Assembly: GCA_900471515.1 (NCBI GenBank)
Contig: UCFC01000009.1
Coordinates: 1-64,000, forward strand
DNA length: 64,000 bases
Direction of reading: 5' to 3'
Source of the DNA: Hyphomicrobiales bacterium
GTDB taxonomy: Bacteria; Pseudomonadota; Alphaproteobacteria; Rhizobiales; Rhizobiaceae
The position numbers and the translations under genes are program-made. Under the pieces are notes generated by a model. It saw nothing but the letters and a program-made list of their open reading frames with translations, was not told where the DNA came from and ran no database searches. This document shows positions 26,341-34,734 of this stretch, piece by piece; position 1 is the stretch's first letter, and each line of letters opens with the position of its first letter.

Positions 26341-27638
26341 GCGCGGCCATCGATCAGAACCGCCGGATCGCCCTGGCAAAGCTTTTCGGCGGGAGAGGCC
26401 TGCCTCTGCCGCGCGGCATTACATCGGTATGCTCCGCCCATCCGCTGGTCATCGAGGCGGCTTTGCGGCGCGCGGCCCGGCAGGACGAGGCTGTCCTGAT
26501 CGAGGCGACCTGCAACCAGGTCAATCAGGAAGGTGGCTATACCGGCATGACGCCGGCGGATTTCCGGAGCTTCATCGAACGTATCGCCGCAGGCATCGGT
26601 TTTCCCGTCGGCCGCATCATTCTCGGCGGCGATCATCTTGGCCCGAACCCGTGGCGAAAACTCGCTGCCGAGGACGCGATGGCGCGCGCTGAGGCCATGG
26701 TGACGGCCTATGTCGAGGCCGGCTTCGAAAAGCTGCATCTCGACACGTCGATGGGCTGTGCCGGCGAACCGATTGCCCTTGCCGACGAACTGACCGCCGC
26801 AAGGGCGGCACGTCTGGCGCGAGCCGCCGAGGCGGCCGCCGGCCGCAGCGGTCGTCGTCTGCCGGTCTATGTCATCGGCACGGAAGTGCCCCCACCCGGC
26901 GGCGCGACGCATGCACTGGACGAGCTGGAGATCACGCATCGGGAAGCCGCGTTGCGGACGTTTGATATTCACCGGCGAGCCTTTGCGGAGGCCGGCGTCG
27001 ATGCTGCGCTGGAGCGCGTCATCGCCATCGTCGTTCAGCCGGGCGTGGAATTCGGCAATGCCAACGTCGCGCTCTACCAACCCGAGCGCGCACGGGATCT
27101 GATCTCCGCGCTCGACGAGATGAAGGGACTGCTCTTCGAAGCCCATTCCACCGACTATCAGCCGGCAAGTTCGCTTGCGGCGCTGGTCGACGGCGGGTTT
27201 GCAATCCTGAAAGTCGGCCCCGGCCTGACCTTTGCGTTGCGGGAAGCGCTCTACGGCCTCGACGCGATCGCAAACATCCTCTCCGGAGACAAGGGAGCCG
27301 GCAGACTGGCGGCGACCATGGAAGAGATCATGCTCGCTCAACCCGACCACTGGGCCGGTCATTACAGCGGCACGAGCAGGGAACAGCGCCTGCAGCGACA
27401 CTTCGGCTATAGCGACCGCATCCGCTACTACTGGCCCGATGCACGGGCAACACAGGCAGTCGACCAACTGCTTGCCCGGCTGCCCGGCACGATTCCGGAA
27501 ACGCTGGTCAGCCAGTATCTCGCCCGCCTCTATCCGGACGTTGTCGAGAAACGCGTCGCGGCAAAAGCCCGCGATCTTTGCCTTGCCGCTGTTGACGCGG
27601 CCCTGGCCCCCTACGCCGCCGCTACCGCACCTCGATGA
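26337..27638 (+). CDS. kbaZ: D-tagatose-bisphosphate aldolase, class II, non-catalytic subunit (GatZ/KbaZ/AgaZ family)
   Basis: A 433-residue TIM-barrel protein of the GatZ/KbaZ family. Diagnostic motifs are ITSVCSAHPLVIEAALRRA, EATCNQVNQEGGYTGMTP, RIILGGDHLGPNPW and KLHLDTSMGC. In E. coli this subunit stabilises the catalytic KbaY/GatY aldolase, but no such catalytic subunit is encoded in the window. Some bacteria use the AgaZ version as a stand-alone enzyme thought to act as tagatose-6-phosphate kinase. Its place after an AgaS-like gene makes tagatose 6-phosphate or its bisphosphate the likely substrate. Confidence 0.9.
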   Translation: MSAAIDQNRRIALAKLFGGRGLPLPRGITSVCSAHPLVIEAALRRAARQDEAVLIEATCNQVNQEGGYTGMTPADFRSFIERIAAGIGFPVGRIILGGDHLGPNPWRKLAAEDAMARAEAMVTAYVEAGFEKLHLDTSMGCAGEPIALADELTAARAARLARAAEAAAGRSGRRLPVYVIGTEVPPPGGATHALDELEITHREAALRTFDIHRRAFAEAGVDAALERVIAIVVQPGVEFGNANVALYQPERARDLISALDEMKGLLFEAHSTDYQPASSLAALVDGGFAILKVGPGLTFALREALYGLDAIANILSGDKGAGRLAATMEEIMLAQPDHWAGHYSGTSREQRLQRHFGYSDRIRYYWPDARATQAVDQLLARLPGTIPETLVSQYLARLYPDVVEKRVAAKARDLCLAAVDAALAPYAAATAPR

Positions 27639-27708
27639 AAGAGGCGCAGCATGTCGCTCTTTCAGAGCGGCAACAGATCCGAAATCAGTTTTTCAGCCGG
27701 AGACAGTT

Positions 27709-28779
27709 ATGGCGTCCGTAAATGTGGCAAATGTCCGCAAGAGCTATGGTCACTTCGAAGTGCTGCACGGGGTCGATATCGACATCCGCGACGGAGAGTT
27801 CGTGATCCTCGTCGGCCCTTCCGGCTGCGGCAAGTCGACCTTGCTGCGCATGATCGCAGGGCTCGAGGAAATCTCCGGCGGCAACGTTTCGATCGGAAAC
27901 AAGGTCGTCAACGACGTCGCTCCGAAAGAGCGCGATATTGCCATGGTCTTTCAGTCCTATGCGCTTTATCCGCATATGACGGTGGAAGCGAATATGGGCT
28001 TTTCGCTGCGCCTGGCAAAAGCGCCGAAAGAGCAGATCAGGGCGCGTGTACGTGATGCGGCCGAGATCCTGGGCCTTGAACACCTGCTCGACCGCTATCC
28101 GAGAAATCTCTCCGGCGGTCAGCGCCAGCGTGTCGCAATGGGCCGTGCCATCGTCCGCCAGCCCCAGGTCTTCCTCTTCGACGAGCCTCTGTCCAATCTC
28201 GATGCCAAGTTGCGCGTGCAGATGCGCTCCGAGATCAAGCAGCTGCATCAGCGGCTGAAAACCACGACCATCTATGTGACGCACGATCAGATTGAAGCCA
28301 TGACCATGGCTGACCGGATCGTCGTCATGCGCGACGGTTATGTCGAGCAGATCGGTTCGCCGCTCGATCTCTACGATCGGCCTGCCAATCTCTTCGTCGC
28401 CGGCTTCATCGGTTCGCCGGGCATGAATGTCATCAAGGGAAAGATCAGCGCGTCCGGGCCGCTGGAATTTGTCGCAGATGGCGGCGGGCGCCTGCCGCTG
28501 CCGGAGGCTGCGGCGGCAGCACGCGGCGTAGAGGTAGTCTACGGCATCCGCCCGGAACACCTGATCATCAGCCAGGACGGCGTAAACGCCGAAGTTGCGG
28601 TCATCGAACCGACAGGCGCCGAAACCCAGATCAACGCCAAGTTTGGATCGGATCCGCTTGTTGCCACAGTGCGGGACCGGCTTTCCCTGCAGGCCGGCGA
28701 CACCGTCAGGATGATGCCGGATCTCAGCAAGCTGCATCTCTTCGACGTTAAGACTGAAAAGCGCCTCCTGCTCGCCTAG
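27709..28779 (+). CDS. Carbohydrate ABC transporter ATPase (UgpC/MalK type)
   Basis: A 356-residue ATPase with an N-terminal nucleotide-binding domain and a C-terminal TOBE/OB regulatory domain. Walker A is VGPSGCGKSTLLRMIAG (about residue 36), the signature LSGGQRQRVAMGRAIVRQP, Walker B VFLFDEPLSNLDAKLRV. The C-terminal GIRPEHLII and IEPTGAETQINAKFG segments are typical of MalK/UgpC. ATG 27709 follows GGAGA. It completes the sugar importer encoded by the upstream binding protein and two permeases and is the last gene before a strong terminator. Confidence 0.93.
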   Translation: MASVNVANVRKSYGHFEVLHGVDIDIRDGEFVILVGPSGCGKSTLLRMIAGLEEISGGNVSIGNKVVNDVAPKERDIAMVFQSYALYPHMTVEANMGFSLRLAKAPKEQIRARVRDAAEILGLEHLLDRYPRNLSGGQRQRVAMGRAIVRQPQVFLFDEPLSNLDAKLRVQMRSEIKQLHQRLKTTTIYVTHDQIEAMTMADRIVVMRDGYVEQIGSPLDLYDRPANLFVAGFIGSPGMNVIKGKISASGPLEFVADGGGRLPLPEAAAAARGVEVVYGIRPEHLIISQDGVNAEVAVIEPTGAETQINAKFGSDPLVATVRDRLSLQAGDTVRMMPDLSKLHLFDVKTEKRLLLA

Positions 28780-28819
28780 CGGTTGCTTCGGGCTGACGAA
28801 TGCAGACTTGGCACTAAAG

Positions 28820-28852
28820 GCGGTGCGGCGATAGCGGCCGCACCGCTTTCTT
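28820..28852. terminator. Rho-independent terminator between convergent transcripts
   Basis: Stem GCGGTGCGGC (28820-28829) / GCCGCACCGC (28837-28846), 10 perfect pairs, with a 7-base loop and then TTTCTT. It is 40 bases after the ATPase stop and 20 bases from the convergent chemoreceptor stop. On the opposite strand AAAGG-type sequence becomes CCTTTAGT, so it may also stop the chemoreceptor transcript less efficiently. Confidence 0.8.
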
Positions 28853-28866
28853 CAGCGGTTCGAGCC

Positions 28867-31095
28867 TCAGAACTCTTCCCAGTTGCCGTCCTTCGCATCG
28901 AGTGCGGCATTCCCTGAGAATGCCGAGGCGATCCTGCGTCCGAGGGCGCGGACCGGCGACGGCGACGGTGCATCGTTGCGGGCGGCAGCACGAGGTGCGG
29001 CCGAACGCAGCGCGAGACCCGTCTCGCTGAGCTTGAACTGGGCAAGCAACTCGTTGAGCGAAGCAACTTCCTTCGCGAGATTGTGGCTTGCGGCGGTCGA
29101 TTCTTCCACCATCGCCGCGTTCTTTTGCGTATCCTGGTCCATCTGGCTGACGGCGAGGTTGATCTGGTCGAGGCCGGAAGACTGTTCCTGCGATGCTTCG
29201 ACGATCGCCACTATGTGGCGATTGATTTCCTGGACCTCTGCGGCGATCGTTTCCAGCGCCTTGCCGGTTTCGCCGACGAGGCCGACGCCGGCATTGACCT
29301 GTTCGCTCGACGTGGTGATCAGCGCCTTGATTTCCTTGGCGGCATTGGCAGAGCGCTGGGCCAGTTCGCGCACTTCCTGGGCGACGACCGCAAAACCCTT
29401 GCCGGCTTCACCGGCACGCGCGGCTTCGACACCGGCGTTCAGCGCCAGAAGGTTGGTCTGGAAGGCGATATCGTCGATGACGCCGATGATGTTGGAGATC
29501 TCGCCCGAAGACTTTTCGATCTGCTGCATGGCCGAAACCGCGCGGCGGACGACTTCACCCGACTGTTCGGCGCCCGTCTTGGCCCGCGAGACGAGTTCAC
29601 CGACTTCCTTGGCGCGCTTGCTTGAATCCTTCACCGTCGTGGTGATTTCCTCAAGTGCCGCAGCCGTTTCCTCGAGTGCGGCGGCCTGCTGCTCCGTGCG
29701 CTTGGCAAGATCGTCGGCGGCCGATTTGATCTCGTTTGCGCCGGAATCGATTCCGCGGGCATTCTGCGACACCCGGTTCAGCGCCGACTGCAGCTTCTCC
29801 GCGGAATTGTTGAAATCGCTGCGGACGCCGTCGAGCCTTGCCACGAAAGGCTGATCGATGCGGTAGGACACGTCGCCTTCGGCGAGCTTCGAGAGACCGG
29901 CGGCGAGATTGTCGACGGCAAACTGCACGTCGGCGGCGTCCCTCGCCTTTTCCTCCTCGCGCTCGACCTGCTCCCTTTCGCTCATGCTGCGATTGGTCTC
30001 TGCTTCCTGTTCGAGGCGAACCCGCTCGATCGCATTCTGCTTGAAGACCTGGACGGCACGAGCCATTGCACCGATCTCATCCGGCCGGGCCTGGCCCTGA
30101 ACCTCGACGTTGAGATCGCCTGCGGCCAGGCGCGCCATGGTAGTTGTCGTCTTCTTGATGACCGCGGCAATCGAACGCGCAAAGACGAGGAAGCCGACAA
30201 GCGAAATCAGCGAAACGACGACGGCGCCGATCGCGGCCATCCAGAGCGCCTGCCGCGACGCTTCGACGATCTCCGTCACATCCGAGCCGATTTCGAAAAC
30301 GCCGATCTTGCGGCCGGAAAAATCTTCGAAGGGGATGGCGGCAACTTCATAATCCTTGTCGCCGCGAATGGCATGGACACGAACGCGGTCTCCGTTGAAA
30401 GCCGCCTGCAACTGCTCCTGAGTAAGGATCGTCTTGTCGCCGAACGTCGAGGCCTGAGAGACGAATTTTCCGTCCTGAAGGATATGGACTGCAACCGCGG
30501 CATCGACCGATTGCGCCAGCGGCGCAAAATAGTCGTTCGTGAGCGAGGTGCCGACATCGACGACGCCGACGGTCTTGCCATCCTTGATGACCGGCGCCGA
30601 GGCAAACATGCTGACGGCGGTCCGCCCGGGTTCGATACCTGCGTTGAGCTTACCCTGCGTCAGCGCCGCAACGATCATCTTGCGACGTCCCTTGAGATCG
30701 TCGCCAAAGACGTCGGGCGTGTGGATACGCGCAACGGCCACACCATCGGAACTGCTGAACGTGATGAGCTGAAGACCCTGCGCCTTGATTGCCGGCAGGC
30801 TGGCGGTATATTTTGCAAGAATGGATGCCCGATCATTCCTGGCAATCAGGTCGGCCGTCTCAGGCTCACCGGCAAGGGCTATCGCAAGACCCGCAGCCGC
30901 CCGCCTCTGAGCTTCCATATCCGCCTGGATCACATGCAGGTCAGACGAAAGCTCTTTCTGGAGCGATTGATTGCTCATCGCGTTCTGGCGATGCCAGGCA
31001 AGACCACCGATTGCCGCGCTTGCAAACATAACGGCCGCAAACCCATAGGCCGTAATGCGGATCCATATCGGCCGCTTGATCTTTTCCTCGTGCAT
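28867..31095 (-). CDS. Methyl-accepting chemotaxis protein with CheR-type C-terminal pentapeptide
   Basis: A 742-residue chemoreceptor. An N-terminal membrane segment (about residues 12-32) is followed by a periplasmic Cache-like sensor of about 250 residues, a second membrane segment (about 285-308), a HAMP domain, a second HAMP-like stretch (about 395-445) and a cytoplasmic signalling domain. The hairpin tip IDDIAFQTNLLALNAGVEAARAG marks the CheA/CheW contact, shown here as two overlapping parts around residue 545. The C-terminus ends NWEEF, the pentapeptide that tethers the CheR methyltransferase. The ribosome-binding site lies in a hairpin (31101-31135). The ligand is unknown; the sugar operon next door offers a hint only. 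Confidence 0.95.
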   Translation of the reverse strand: MHEEKIKRPIWIRITAYGFAAVMFASAAIGGLAWHRQNAMSNQSLQKELSSDLHVIQADMEAQRRAAAGLAIALAGEPETADLIARNDRASILAKYTASLPAIKAQGLQLITFSSSDGVAVARIHTPDVFGDDLKGRRKMIVAALTQGKLNAGIEPGRTAVSMFASAPVIKDGKTVGVVDVGTSLTNDYFAPLAQSVDAAVAVHILQDGKFVSQASTFGDKTILTQEQLQAAFNGDRVRVHAIRGDKDYEVAAIPFEDFSGRKIGVFEIGSDVTEIVEASRQALWMAAIGAVVVSLISLVGFLVFARSIAAVIKKTTTTMARLAAGDLNVEVQGQARPDEIGAMARAVQVFKQNAIERVRLEQEAETNRSMSEREQVEREEEKARDAADVQFAVDNLAAGLSKLAEGDVSYRIDQPFVARLDGVRSDFNNSAEKLQSALNRVSQNARGIDSGANEIKSAADDLAKRTEQQAAALEETAAALEEITTTVKDSSKRAKEVGELVSRAKTGAEQSGEVVRRAVSAMQQIEKSSGEISNIIGVIDDIAFQTNLLALNAGVEAARAGEAGKGFAVVAQEVRELAQRSANAAKEIKALITTSSEQVNAGVGLVGETGKALETIAAEVQEINRHIVAIVEASQEQSSGLDQINLAVSQMDQDTQKNAAMVEESTAASHNLAKEVASLNELLAQFKLSETGLALRSAAPRAAARNDAPSPSPVRALGRRIASAFSGNAALDAKDGNWEEF

Positions 31096-31100
31096 AACGT

Positions 31101-31135
31101 CCTCTCAAATATCGAATACCCCAATTCTTGAGAGG
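31101..31135 (-). promoter_or_regulatory. Hairpin that can sequester the chemoreceptor ribosome-binding site
   Basis: On the minus strand the Shine-Dalgarno sequence TTGAGAGG (complement of 31101-31108) ends five bases before the chemoreceptor ATG. It is perfectly complementary to CCTCTCAA (complement of 31128-31135), leaving a 19-base loop. If formed in the mRNA, the 8-bp stem would hide the whole Shine-Dalgarno sequence. Such structures can act as thermosensors or respond to trans-acting RNA or protein. Confidence 0.5.
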
Positions 31136-31265
31136 AAAACTTGTTTTTTACTTAATTTCGAATAGTCAACATTAACCAATAACACGCAGGCTCCCGTCGC
31201 AGCCAACGTCCCGTCTGGCGGGAAGGTCACGACGGAACATCCCCTTCCCGCAAGCAGCATCGCAA

Positions 31266-31679
31266 TCAGGGGTCTGGCGTTGTCAGCTCCGTTTCCTTCG
31301 TATCGACGACGAACACCGCGAGGATTTTGGCGGGCTTGGTCTTGCTGGCGTTGGCGCTGACCAGATGATGGTCGCCGGGTACTTCGATCCAGTTCTCGCC
31401 GGTCTTGAAGACCTTTTCTTCCCCGTCGTTCACCTTGCTTCTGATTTCGCCCTCGATGACCGTCGCGTAGATGAAGGCGCTCTTGGCATGGGTATGTGCA
31501 GGATTATACCCGCCCGGCCCATATTCGACGAGGACGCCGCGCATGCTTTTGCCCGGGACGTTCGACAATTCGTGATCGAAGACAACCGTGATCTTGGCGT
31601 TGTGGGCCTGCTGGGCCGCAGAAACAGGGGCAGCGGCAAGAATCAACGCCAGTGCGGCCATGGTCATGGACTTGAGCAT
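31266..31679 (-). CDS. Secreted cupin-domain protein
   Basis: A 137-residue protein with a signal peptide (MTMAALALILAAAPVSAA) and a single small beta-barrel cupin domain. Metal-binding residues are probably PAHTHAKSAFIYATVIEGEI (His-His and Glu, near residue 62-81) and the second motif GENWIEVPGDHHLVSANAS. It ends with a short acidic tail. Periplasmic single-cupin proteins of this type are common in rhizobia and have no settled function. It stands alone, 170 bases upstream of the chemoreceptor on the same strand. Confidence 0.8.
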   Translation of the reverse strand: MLKSMTMAALALILAAAPVSAAQQAHNAKITVVFDHELSNVPGKSMRGVLVEYGPGGYNPAHTHAKSAFIYATVIEGEIRSKVNDGEEKVFKTGENWIEVPGDHHLVSANASKTKPAKILAVFVVDTKETELTTPDP

Positions 31680-31941
31680 CGTATCTTTCTCCTCTGGGGC
31701 TCGCTACGATCCGGGCAGGCTAAGTCCGCGTACGGCGAAAGGTCAGATATACGATGGTTTAACATCCTGCCCCGCGGTCGGCGGAACGGAAAATCCGAGC
31801 GCCGGCAGGCAACCAGTTAAAGTTGCTGTTGCGGTTGCCACCAACAAGATATATCTCGGAAATGCCACTCGAAATTGTCTTTTTCGCTATCGCTACGATT
31901 GAAGCCAAACTTCCGAACCGATCACATCCCGGAGCGATCGA

Positions 31942-33132
31942 ATGCATATCCAGCCGCAACACCGGATCTATGTCTGCTTCTTTCTCTTCGCCATCTCGAT
32001 GGGAGCTTTGCTCTCGCGGTTGCCCGATCTTCAGGATGCCCTGGCTGTCAACAAGTCCGAACTCGGTCTCACGCTGATCGGCGCGGCAATCGGCGCCCTG
32101 ATTTCCCTGACATTCGCGTCACCGCTCATTGCGCGCTTCGGCGCGCGCAGGACAGCGTTTCTGACGGTGCTCGGCACGTCTGCGCTGCTGGCAACCATTC
32201 CCTGGGCCGGTGCCGCCTGGCTGGTCTTCTTCATTCTGCTCTGCGAGGGGCTGCTTGCGGGCGCACTGGAGATCAATCTCAATGTCGAGATCGATCGCAT
32301 CGAAGCCCAGCTCGGCCGGGGCGTGATGAACAGGGCGCATGGCTTCTGGAGCCTTGGTTTCTTCCTGACTGCATTGGTCGGCTCGGCCGTTCGTCAGGCG
32401 GGCGTCTCCATGCACCTGCATCTTGCGCTGACATTCACCTTCGTCCTCATCGTCGGCACCATCGTCATCTCCGGCATGAAGAATGCCCCGGCCCGTGCCG
32501 GGATCGAGCATGTGGAAGGCCCGAGCGTCGCCTTGCCGACATGGGGGCTCATGCCGCTCTGCATCATCGGCATTGCCGCCTTTCTGGTGGAAGGCGCCGG
32601 CATCGACTGGTCGGCCATCTACATGCGCGATGTCTTCGCGGTCGAACCTTTTGTCGGCGGCCTCGGGCTGACGATGTTTACCTTCTTCATGGCCCTGGCC
32701 CGGCTGTTCGTCGACCCGCTTGTCGACCGGTTCGGTGCGCGCGCCGTGGCCACCTTTCTGCTGGTCTTCTCGATGGCTGGCCTTTGCGCCGTCTGGCTTG
32801 CCCCGCACCCCTATGTCGCGCTCTTCGGTTTCGCGCTGATGGGCGGCGGCTGCAGCGCGGTCTACCCCCTGGCCGTTTCTGCGGCCGCACAAAGAACCGA
32901 TCGGCCGGCCCATCTGAACGTCGCGGCCCTCGGGCAAATGTCCTTCGTCGTCTTCTTCCTCGCGCCGCCGCTGCTCGGTTTCGTCGCCGAGCACGCAGGC
33001 ATCAGGGTTTCCTACCTCATCTGCCTGCCGATCATCATCGCGGCCCTTTGCCTGACCAAAGCGCTGAAGCCGCGCGCAACCGACAGCAGGATGCGGATCG
33101 ACAGCGAAGCCAATCAGGCAGCGCGCGTATAG
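31942..33132 (+). CDS. Major facilitator superfamily transporter (YbjJ-like)
   Basis: A 396-residue inner-membrane carrier with about 12 hydrophobic segments in two halves. The typical MFS cytoplasmic loop between spans 2 and 3 is LIARFGARRTAF, and its pseudo-repeat in the second half is LVDRFGARAVATF. GAGIDWSAIYMRD and EINLNVEIDRIEAQLGRGVMN are features of the YbjJ/fucose-permease-like branch. It starts at ATG 31942 in a single-gene unit, with no enzyme partner beside it. The substrate, and even the direction of transport, cannot be told. Confidence 0.88.
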   Translation: MHIQPQHRIYVCFFLFAISMGALLSRLPDLQDALAVNKSELGLTLIGAAIGALISLTFASPLIARFGARRTAFLTVLGTSALLATIPWAGAAWLVFFILLCEGLLAGALEINLNVEIDRIEAQLGRGVMNRAHGFWSLGFFLTALVGSAVRQAGVSMHLHLALTFTFVLIVGTIVISGMKNAPARAGIEHVEGPSVALPTWGLMPLCIIGIAAFLVEGAGIDWSAIYMRDVFAVEPFVGGLGLTMFTFFMALARLFVDPLVDRFGARAVATFLLVFSMAGLCAVWLAPHPYVALFGFALMGGGCSAVYPLAVSAAAQRTDRPAHLNVAALGQMSFVVFFLAPPLLGFVAEHAGIRVSYLICLPIIIAALCLTKALKPRATDSRMRIDSEANQAARV

Positions 33133-33339
33133 ATGACTGGCCATGGCAGGCCGGTGTCAGGCTCTCGGCACCGGGCTCGATCGCTTCACCTTAACCCGAG
33201 CCAGCCTTCTGGCAGGCAAGGCCAACGTGCCTGCACGGGCCGCTCTCCTTCAACATGAACCGCACGCGTCTCTTCGATCCCGTCGGCGGCAAATCGCTCT
33301 CGGCCTGATATCCGGCACCCGCGGCGGCGCAAGCCTCGA

Positions 33340-34638
33340 TCAGCCGAGGGGGCCGCCGCTGTCGCGAACCATCTGCCGCAGACGCGTGAAGACGGCTGGC
33401 GACTGGCGCACGCCGTCATGTTCGAATTCATTCGTCACCCAGGTCTTCACATTGCCGACCTCTCGAGCCGTGGCGAGCGAGAGTTCCGCATCGACATACA
33501 TGTCGTCAAAATAGATGGCCGCGGCGACGGGGATCTCGTTCGACGCGAGCCGTGCCGGATCGTAGAGCGGTTCGAACGCATCGTAGCGTGCCAGCGCTTC
33601 GACAGCGTCACGGAACGGCCGCAACGACCGGATGTCCTCGAACATCCAAGGATACATCATCTCGCCGGTCAGATAGAGCGGCCGGTTCCCTTCGCCGAAT
33701 TCTGCAAATTCGGACCGGATGCGCTCGGCCGCCCAGCCGGTCGCGCCCTTGCCCTGCCCGTAAATGCTTTCCTGCAGCGCGGCAAACATCGGGTTGCCGT
33801 CATAGGAGGTCAGCGACATGACGGAAGCCAGGAACGCGTCGGAAAACCGCGTTTCCTCCGGGTCGGTGAAGGCTTCGTCCACCAGCCAGTGTATGTTTTC
33901 ATAACCGGTCGCCATGCCGAAATCGATGCCGATGGTCTGCAGACGGCGAACCGTCAGGCGGTCGCCGTCCGGAAGGCGAACATCACCCTCCGCGAGGCGC
34001 TCGGCGACCCGGGCAATCCGGTCGAGATCGGCAGGATAACGTTTGTAATACTCGCGGTTCTTCGCGGCCACGCGCGGATAGGTCCGGCGGTAGACGTCAT
34101 CTGCCGTGGCGGAAAGTCCTGCCAGCCCTCCGGTAACATAGCAGGTGGCCAGCCCTCCCGGCGCCTGCGACAGATAGGTCAGCGTCAGGAAGCCGCCATA
34201 GCTCTGCCCCAGCGTCTCCCAACGCACGCCGTCGAAGACGGTCTTCCGGATATGCTCGCAGTCGGCAACGATGCTGTCGGCACGAAAATGACCGAGATAT
34301 TCGGCCGCGGCCCCGCCATCCGCAAAGGTGGACATGGTGGCGCTCTCGATACGCGTGCTCCTGCCCGTGCCGCGCTGATCGAGCAGCACGACGCGGTAAT
34401 GCTTGAGCGCTTCGCCAAGCCAGGATGGACCGCCTCCGACCGGACGCGGCGACTTGCCGCCCGGACCGCCCTGCAGGAAGAGCAGGATCGGCAATTTTTC
34501 CTGTCTGCGTGCGGGATCGCAGACTTCGCGTGCAAAGACCTTGATCGATGCGCCATCCGGTTCTTTCCAAACAAGCGGCACGCCGACGAGGTGGTCGCGG
34601 ATATGGACGCCGGGGATCGTGTATTCGCTGACGAGCAT
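33340..34638 (-). CDS. Alpha/beta hydrolase, proline iminopeptidase-like (S33)
   Basis: A 432-residue S33-family peptidase resembling prolyl aminopeptidases, which remove N-terminal proline from peptides. The oxyanion segment is LFLQGGPGGKSPRP (about residue 52), DQRGTGRST follows, the nucleophile Ser is in LGQSYGGFLTLTYLS (about 142), and the catalytic His is probably in TNEFEHDGVRQS near the C-terminus. The Asp is likely in IYFDDMYVD. ATG 34638 has AGGA eight bases upstream. It is divergent from an M24 Xaa-Pro-type peptidase with about 96 bases between them, suggesting shared control and joint degradation of proline peptides. Confidence 0.87.
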   Translation of the reverse strand: MLVSEYTIPGVHIRDHLVGVPLVWKEPDGASIKVFAREVCDPARRQEKLPILLFLQGGPGGKSPRPVGGGPSWLGEALKHYRVVLLDQRGTGRSTRIESATMSTFADGGAAAEYLGHFRADSIVADCEHIRKTVFDGVRWETLGQSYGGFLTLTYLSQAPGGLATCYVTGGLAGLSATADDVYRRTYPRVAAKNREYYKRYPADLDRIARVAERLAEGDVRLPDGDRLTVRRLQTIGIDFGMATGYENIHWLVDEAFTDPEETRFSDAFLASVMSLTSYDGNPMFAALQESIYGQGKGATGWAAERIRSEFAEFGEGNRPLYLTGEMMYPWMFEDIRSLRPFRDAVEALARYDAFEPLYDPARLASNEIPVAAAIYFDDMYVDAELSLATAREVGNVKTWVTNEFEHDGVRQSPAVFTRLRQMVRDSGGPLG

Positions 34639-34734
34639 GGCGAGATCCTGTAGAATGTTTGTCGACACAGTGCCTACAATTGCCCTATGTTCGAATCAAG
34701 CATCTAATTCTGGCAAAAATTACGGATATATAGC

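Noticed and set aside
31680..31941. Gap between the cupin and MFS genes
   Set aside because: It should hold the two divergent promoters, but I found no convincing operator, repeat or RNA structure in it.
33133..33339. Gap between the MFS gene and the S33 peptidase gene
   Set aside because: Several short frames exist on both strands, but none has a ribosome-binding site or recognisable sequence. I see only a weak CCGGTG/CACCGG hairpin after the MFS stop.
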